Program-made: the position numbers and the translations under genes
The notes under the pieces: model-generated
The model's database searches: none
What the model was told of the DNA's origin: nothing
The model's input: the letters and a program-made list of their open reading frames with translations, nothing else
Shown: one piece after another, positions 14,165 to 18,343 of the stretch
Layout of the letters: each line of letters begins with the position of its first letter
Numbering within the stretch: the first letter of the stretch is position 1
Assembly (NCBI GenBank): GCA_003160755.1
Contig: QEXZ01000016.1
Coordinates: forward strand, 1-18,343
DNA length: 18,343 bases
Source: Methanomicrobiales archaeon
GTDB lineage: Archaea > Halobacteriota > Syntropharchaeia > Alkanophagales > Methanospirareceae
Reading direction: 5' to 3'

Positions 14165-16012
14165 TTAAGAAGACTCCCCCTTAATACGCGACCACCTGCG
14201 GCAGTGTTCCCTTATTATATCTGACCTGCTTATTATGCCGATTAATTCTTCCGAAACTTTCCCTTCTTCACGCTCTTTTTTCAGTACCGGCAATCGCCCT
14301 ACATTGTACGTGTCCATCTTACGCAGAGCGTCCTCCAGAAACTCATCCGGATATGCCACGATTACATCCTGCTCCTTTACGCATATCAACCCCATCTTCC
14401 TGTAATCCGCTCCTTCCTCCCTTTGCTTTTCTAACGCCATTATGGTCGTTATGCCGACCATCTTCCCGTCCTTATCAACCACCGGGTAAGTCATATGCCC
14501 CGCCTTCTCGGCAAAGTAAAGCGCTTCTTTCACCGTCTTATCTACAGGAATAGTGAGTGCGTCCTTCGTATATGCATCCTTCACTTTTATGCCTTCCAGA
14601 ATATCCACCATGAACTCTCTACTATGTGCTGGTGATTCTTTCCTCGTTTTTTCCTGGTTCTCATATATCGTCCAGCCGCCGGAGAGCGTATAAGCCACTA
14701 CGGATGTCAGCATCAAAGGCACCAGCAGGCTGTAACTGCCCGCCATCTCGGAAATCATTAATATTGCTGCAATGGGGACCTTCGCCGCACCCGCGAAAAA
14801 AGCGGCCATCCCTACAAGCACGAAAGCTGATAACGTCACTTCTGTGATTATCTCTGCGCCGGGGAAGAAAAGCTGAGATAAATAAAGAGAAAGCCAGCCA
14901 AACAGACCGCCCAACATTGCGCCTATAACCAAAGAAGGCCCAAAAACGCCTCCACTTCCTCCCGAACCTATGGTAAACGATGTAGCAAATATCTTCGCAA
15001 TGGCAACGACAAGCAATATAAAAAGACCGCATTTTACGTTTATGGCTAACTGGATGCAGCCATATCCCATACCAAGAATGCCATCTAATGCTTCTGGTTC
15101 AATGTAGCCAACCAGTAACACAAGAAGTCCGAGTATTGCTCCGCCTATAGCGGGTTTCAGGTGATTTGGAATTTTCAATCCCCTGAAGAAATCCCTCGTC
15201 CCATAGAACACTTTTATATAGAAAATAGCTGCTGCCGCGCAAGCGATACCCAATATCGCATAAAAAATCAGTTCGTAGGGGTGATTGAAGGTATAATCAT
15301 AGGGCGTTGCGAATATAGGACCCCATCCTATCTGTGGAAAGGAGCAGAATACGGCGTATGCAACAACCGAAGAAACAATCGCGGGAACCATGGATTCCAT
15401 CTCAAAATCCCTTTTATATAGTACTTCTATACCGAACAATGCGCCACCAAGTGGAGCTTTAAATATAGCCCCGATACCCGCTGCGGCGCCACAGAGCATC
15501 ATTACTCGCCTCTCCCTATCACTCATTTTCAACCGAGAAGCGATAAAAGAACCGAATCCACTACCTATCTGTGCAATTGGACCTTCTCGTCCTGCACTCC
15601 CGCCTGAGCCGATGGTTATGGCTGATGCGATTGTCTTGACCAGAGGCACTCTTCTTCTTATCTCCCCGCTTTTATTGTGGAATGCATCAATCACTGCATC
15701 TGTTCCATGTCCTTCTGCCTCGGGAGCAAAAGTGTATATAATCAACCCTGCGATAAGTCCGCCGACCGCGGGAATCAGCGCAAGCACCCACAAACGGAAT
15801 GAATTGGAGAGAAAAGATAAAATAGGAGGTTCACCAGCCGGTAAAGCAGGATGGTAACCAGAGATATAACCCTGGAAAAATGCACTCGTAGTTTGTAACA
15901 ATAAATAAAAAGCAATTGCGCCGAGTCCTGCCACTATACCGATTATTATGCTCCAGAGAACCCATCTCTGTATGTATTCCAGCTCTTTTGTGCTAATGCT
16001 AAATTCCTTCAT
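14165..16012 (-). CDS. ClC-family chloride channel/transporter with CBS domain pair
   Basis: A ClC protein of about 615 residues from the preferred ATG 16012; the frame is open to GTG 16021 (618). Residues ~20-460 form the transmembrane ClC core. In 618-residue numbering it has EGHGTD in place of the usual GSGIP filter motif, GSGGSAGREGP with the gating glutamate E146, and GSGGSGGVFGP. The position matching the inner proton glutamate of bacterial antiporters seems to be valine (IEV, V200), which favours passive channel behaviour over H+/Cl- exchange; this rests on a by-eye alignment. Residues ~490-610 are two CBS domains (LTIPVDKTVKEAL and YNVGRLPVL; SRSDIIREH ends the second), which usually bind adenine nucleotides and regulate gating. 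It is divergent from the tRNA thiolase gene. Confidence 0.92.
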   Translation of the reverse strand: MKEFSISTKELEYIQRWVLWSIIIGIVAGLGAIAFYLLLQTTSAFFQGYISGYHPALPAGEPPILSFLSNSFRLWVLALIPAVGGLIAGLIIYTFAPEAEGHGTDAVIDAFHNKSGEIRRRVPLVKTIASAITIGSGGSAGREGPIAQIGSGFGSFIASRLKMSDRERRVMMLCGAAAGIGAIFKAPLGGALFGIEVLYKRDFEMESMVPAIVSSVVAYAVFCSFPQIGWGPIFATPYDYTFNHPYELIFYAILGIACAAAAIFYIKVFYGTRDFFRGLKIPNHLKPAIGGAILGLLVLLVGYIEPEALDGILGMGYGCIQLAINVKCGLFILLVVAIAKIFATSFTIGSGGSGGVFGPSLVIGAMLGGLFGWLSLYLSQLFFPGAEIITEVTLSAFVLVGMAAFFAGAAKVPIAAILMISEMAGSYSLLVPLMLTSVVAYTLSGGWTIYENQEKTRKESPAHSREFMVDILEGIKVKDAYTKDALTIPVDKTVKEALYFAEKAGHMTYPVVDKDGKMVGITTIMALEKQREEGADYRKMGLICVKEQDVIVAYPDEFLEDALRKMDTYNVGRLPVLKKEREEGKVSEELIGIISRSDIIREHCRRWSRIKGESS

Positions 16013-16046
16013 ACCTGCCACTTTAAAATTTAAAAATATTCGATGG

Positions 16047-16062
16047 GTATAAGTATAAATTT
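16047..16062 (-). promoter_or_regulatory. Putative TATA box of the ClC gene
   Basis: Minus-strand AAATTTATACTTATAC lies about 35-50 bases ahead of the ClC start, in an AT-rich divergent region. Confidence 0.4.
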
Positions 16063-16095
16063 AGCCCTCGTTTTATCTACTTTGCTTCCACATTA

Positions 16096-16108
16096 TTCTA
16101 TAATATCT
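16096..16108 (+). promoter_or_regulatory. Putative TATA box of the tRNA thiolase gene
   Basis: ATTCTATAATATC lies about 17-29 bases ahead of ATG 16125, consistent with a near-leaderless archaeal transcript. Confidence 0.4.
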
Positions 16109-16124
16109 AATTGAAAATGAGATC

Positions 16125-17105
16125 ATGGCAATCAAATGCAGCAAAAAAAAGTGTTCAAGTCATGCGATAATCTATCAGAGATACTCCGGGCTGCACTTGT
16201 GCGAAAAGCATTTCATTGAGGATGTAGAGAAGAAGGTGAAAAAGGAGATAAGAAAACAGCGTGCGGTGGAGCGCGGGGATAAGATTGCCGTGGCGTTAAG
16301 CGGAGGGAAAGACAGCTCAGCTCTTTTGTACATGCTAAAACGGTTTTTTCATTCACGCACCGATTTGGATTTCATTGCAATTGCGGTGGACGAAGGGATA
16401 AAGGGATTCCGTTCGATAACGCTGAGGAATGCAGAGAAGATGGCAAAGGAGTTGAACGTGGAGCTTTTTACCTTTTCTTTTGAACGTGAGTTTGGATTTA
16501 CGCTGGATGAAATAGTGTCAAGAAAATTTGAGCAGGCGCCTTGCACTTTTTGTGGCGTGCTGAGAAGGCAGATAATAGAAACAAAAGCGAAGGAATTGGG
16601 TGCCACGAAGGTTGCAACCGCCCATAATCTGGACGACGAAGTTCAGACGATTCTGATCAATTACATGCGAGGTGACATAGAGCGGTTGGGGAGGCTGCGA
16701 GGGCGACGGGAAGAGTTTGTGCCGCGGATTAAGCCGTTACGAATGGTACCCGAGAAGGAAGTTGCATTGTATGCACTTGCCGCGGGAATACAGATAGCCA
16801 CGATTCGTGGTCCTTACGCCGAGCTATCTTTTCGGTTCACGGTGAAAAGAATGCTGAACGAGTTAGAAAGGAGACACCCGGGGACAAAATATTCTTTGTT
16901 ACGTGGATATGAAAGGTTGTCGGAGTTCTTGCCGAAGGAGCAGTCGAAAAGAAAACTTTTGAGGTGCGAACGGTGTGGAGCGCCATCGGCATCGAGAATA
17001 TGCAAGGCTTGTGAGATAGTTGAAATGATGCGAAGAGATAAAGCTCAAAATTCACCGCAGAGAGCGCTGAGTTCGCAGAGAGAATTAGGTGTCAGGTGCC
17101 AGTAG
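16125..17105 (+). CDS. tRNA 2-thiouridine synthase, TtuA/Ncs6 (CTU1) family
   Basis: 326 residues. An N-terminal zinc site (C5, C10, C26, H29) precedes the PP-loop ATP pyrophosphatase motif SGGKDS (59-64). Further family marks are DEGIKGFRS, CTFCG (C140, C143), ATAHNLDDE and a C-terminal zinc site CERC/CKAC (C281, C284, C293, C296). The enzyme adenylates a tRNA uridine and replaces its oxygen with sulfur, at position 34 or 54 by subfamily. TtuA and archaeal Ncs6 normally hold an iron-sulfur cluster with three cysteines, the third in a CPY motif; here that motif reads RGPYAE, with G229 in place of cysteine. The last ~18 residues (NSPQRALSSQRELG) derive from a CCGCAGAG-type DNA repeat, so the natural end was probably near residue 307. 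Confidence 0.88.
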   Translation: MAIKCSKKKCSSHAIIYQRYSGLHLCEKHFIEDVEKKVKKEIRKQRAVERGDKIAVALSGGKDSSALLYMLKRFFHSRTDLDFIAIAVDEGIKGFRSITLRNAEKMAKELNVELFTFSFEREFGFTLDEIVSRKFEQAPCTFCGVLRRQIIETKAKELGATKVATAHNLDDEVQTILINYMRGDIERLGRLRGRREEFVPRIKPLRMVPEKEVALYALAAGIQIATIRGPYAELSFRFTVKRMLNELERRHPGTKYSLLRGYERLSEFLPKEQSKRKLLRCERCGAPSASRICKACEIVEMMRRDKAQNSPQRALSSQRELGVRCQ

Positions 17106-17202
17106 CCGTTCTAACCCGCTAAACCTCTAAACCTTTAAACCGCTAAACCGCTAAACCGCTAAACCGCTAAACCGCTATCCTCTGTGAACTCTGTGGTTAA
17201 AT
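17051..17202. repeat. CCGCAGAG-type imperfect inverted-repeat element
   Basis: The left arm (from 17054: ACCGCAGAGAGCGCTGAG and on to 17082) and the right arm (17178-17202, reverse complement AACCACAGAGTTCACAGAGG) are imperfect complements. They enclose the 8-bp tandem array. The left arm forms the C-terminal codons of the tRNA thiolase gene. Confidence 0.55.
17111..17178. repeat. Tandem array of 8-bp unit CTAAACCG (about 8 copies)
   Basis: Copies are CTAACCCG, CTAAACCT (twice), TTAAACCG and then four perfect CTAAACCG (17143-17174) plus CTAT. The gradient from degenerate to perfect units suggests slippage expansion at the right end. Confidence 0.85.
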
Positions 17203-17213
17203 TTAGAATTTAT

Positions 17214-17801
17214 CTATAATCCCAGCTCATCACTTATCGCTTGAAGTGCCTCCAGCGCGAGTTTGAAGAATTCTTTTCGCTCTAAACCGAGTTCTTCTTC
17301 GCACACCATTATATTCTCTCTGCTTACGCTCCTCGCAAATGACTTGTCCTTGAATTTCTTCTTCAATGATTTCACCGTTACTTCCGATAATTTCCGCGTG
17401 GGCATCATCAATGCGGTTGGCGGTATTAAACCCGAAATGGCATCCGCAGCAACCAACGCCATTGCCATCTTACTGTTCGGTTCAAACCCGGTTTGCGTAT
17501 TATGCGCTTTTATCGCTTGCAAGCATTCATCAGGCAGTTCTTCGTTCAGCATTTCCGCTGCGATAAGCCCGTGTTTTGCAGGATTGTCTTTTGTACGTTC
17601 GTAATCCAGGTCGTGCAGCAAGCCGACAAGCGTCCATTTCTGTTTTTCTTGTTCTCCGATGCCCATTCTATCTGCAAGCGCGCCCATTAGTTCTGATACT
17701 GCAAGCATGTGCTTCCTCAAAGCATCGTTTGCTATTTCACGGTCTACTAATTCCTGCGCCTTCTCGATTGAAATCATATCGATTATTGATAGTATAGTCA
17801 T
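17214..17801 (-). CDS. HD-domain metal-dependent phosphohydrolase
   Basis: About 195 residues from ATG 17801 (ahead of it is GGA); ATG 17777, giving MISIEKAQELV, is an alternative. The frame is open upstream to 17849, but that part lies in a dispersed repeat. HD-superfamily residues are visible: H in LRKHMLAVSE, HD in VGLLHDLDYE, H in AKHGLIAAEM and AHNTQTG. Together they make a metal site for phosphomonoester or phosphodiester cleavage. The size and the LLHDLDYERT and IKAHN motifs match small HDIG-type archaeal/bacterial hydrolases of unknown substrate. It is convergent with the tRNA thiolase gene and separated from it by the repeat element. Its promoter must lie in or next to the repeat at 17812-17944. 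Confidence 0.85.
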   Translation of the reverse strand: MTILSIIDMISIEKAQELVDREIANDALRKHMLAVSELMGALADRMGIGEQEKQKWTLVGLLHDLDYERTKDNPAKHGLIAAEMLNEELPDECLQAIKAHNTQTGFEPNSKMAMALVAADAISGLIPPTALMMPTRKLSEVTVKSLKKKFKDKSFARSVSRENIMVCEEELGLERKEFFKLALEALQAISDELGL

Positions 17802-17811
17802 TCCGATAATT

Positions 17812-17944
17812 ATAACCACAAGATTACACAGATTTTCACGAGAGAACATTAATAGAAAACATTTTTCCGTGGGTCATCGGTGATTTTGTCCCCTATCAAC
17901 CGTCATTTCTTGTGTTAATCTTGTGAATTCTCGTGGTTTATTAA
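17812..17944. repeat. Dispersed inverted-repeat element (ACCACAAGATTACACAG type)
   Basis: The left arm (17815 on) reads ACCACAAGATTACACAGATT; the right arm (17911-17942) reverse complemented reads AAACCACGAGAATTCACAAG. They are imperfect complements about 70 bases apart. The element sits between the HD gene and the uracil-DNA glycosylase gene and shares words with the one at 9411-9525. Confidence 0.55.
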
Positions 17945-18011
17945 TTGCAATTTGTTACTGGAATGATTATAGTTAATGCTTTTACAAATAAAGAATGTTA
18001 AATGATATTCA

Positions 18012-18343
18012 ATGCCCCGAGAAGAAGAGATGAAAAAACTGGAAGAAGGAATAAAAGAATGTAAGCGCTGCGAATTGTGGAAAACGAGGACCAAGCCCGT
18101 TGCCGGAGAAGGCTCGTTATCCGCGAAACTAATGCTCGTGGGTGAAGCTCCGGGTTACTATGAAGATTTAAAAGGCATACCGTTTGTGGGTAAAGCGGGA
18201 AAGGTGCTTGACGAGTTGCTGTGGTCAGTGGGGTTGGGAAGAAGCGACGTTTACATAGCCAACGTGCTTAAATGCCGACCACCGGAAAATAGAAATCCTA
18301 CAACGATTGAGATAAGAGCATGCACCCCTTATTTGGATAAGCA
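18012..18343 (+). CDS. Family 4 uracil-DNA glycosylase, N-terminal part (3' end outside window)
   Basis: 110 codons are visible before the window ends. The sequence shows CKRCELW (two cluster cysteines, C17 and C20), LMLVGEAPG, the family 4 block GIPFVGKAGKVLDELL, then VLKCRPPENRNPT and ACTPYL with two more cysteines. These four cysteines bind the 4Fe-4S cluster of thermophile/archaeal-type uracil-DNA glycosylases, which remove uracil from DNA to start base-excision repair. The start could be ATG 18012 or the in-frame ATG at 18030; neither has a strong ribosome site. It is separated from the HD gene by the repeat element. Confidence 0.92.
   Translation, partial: MPREEEMKKLEEGIKECKRCELWKTRTKPVAGEGSLSAKLMLVGEAPGYYEDLKGIPFVGKAGKVLDELLWSVGLGRSDVYIANVLKCRPPENRNPTTIEIRACTPYLDK

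Noticed and set aside
14661..15032. 123-codon minus-strand frame overlapping the ClC gene
   Set aside because: It overlaps the ClC transmembrane core in another frame and gives arginine-rich, low-quality protein.
15390..15857. 155-codon open frame on the plus strand inside the ClC gene
   Set aside because: It is antisense to a strongly supported ClC gene, is rich in proline and serine without motifs, and has no ribosome site.
17111..17178. Possible CRISPR array
   Set aside because: The units are 8 bp, directly adjacent and without spacers, and no cas gene is near.
1..18343. Mobile element carrying the island (transposase, integrase, tRNA attachment site)
   Set aside because: No transposase, integrase, relaxase or tRNA gene was seen on either strand; only the DUF2283 direct repeats hint at a boundary.

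Overview
The window looks like a chromosomal segment of an uncultured archaeon, perhaps a methanogen or ANME-type euryarchaeote; that placement is inferred, not shown. Supporting it are a TtuA/Ncs6-type tRNA thiolase with terminal zinc clusters, a family 4 (4Fe-4S) uracil-DNA glycosylase at the right edge, archaeal-looking TATA boxes upstream of genes, and purine-rich Shine-Dalgarno sites. Non-coding gaps carry dispersed imperfect inverted repeats built from CACAGATTAACAC-like and CCGCAGAG-like words.

The left two thirds (1-14150) is an accessory, defence-island-like region. It opens with the 3' end of a type ISP-like restriction-modification enzyme (1-702, +). Converging on it is a minus-strand cluster (6094 to 725): an HNH nuclease fused to a DGQH-motif domain, a winged-helix plus PD-(D/E)xK (NucS/DUF91-like) nuclease, a protein with a C-terminal PLD-like domain, and a membrane-anchored protein of unknown function. 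The HNH gene has a frame break exactly at a canonical A AAA AAC slippery heptamer. Reading through in the -1 frame restores a plausible C-terminus and an ATGA overlap with the next gene. Next come a DUF2283 gene with a truncated nuclease-like fragment in front of it, then a minus-strand pair of an OLD/AAA_21-like ATPase and a small Toprim-like (VDADG) protein that also appears frame-broken.

Divergent from that pair is the most interesting unit, 8543-13813 (+): a coiled-coil protein of unknown family, two BREX-type P-loop ATPases (BrxC/BrxD, DUF2791-like), the second with an N-terminal Tudor/SH3-like segment, and an Lhr/BrxHI-like SF2 helicase. No PglX methylase, PglZ phosphatase or Lon-like gene is present, so this looks like a compact methylase-free relative of BREX type 2. 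Behind it lie a DUF433 antitoxin remnant and a second, frame-broken DUF2283 copy. The two DUF2283 copies are about 94 percent identical and bracket the ATPase and BREX-like modules.

The right part (14165-18343) is housekeeping: a ClC chloride transporter or channel with CBS domains (-), the divergent tRNA thiolase (+), an HD-domain hydrolase (-) and the start of the uracil-DNA glycosylase (+). Two dispersed repeat elements and an 8-bp tandem array separate them. No tRNA, rRNA, CRISPR array, transposase or integrase was found.
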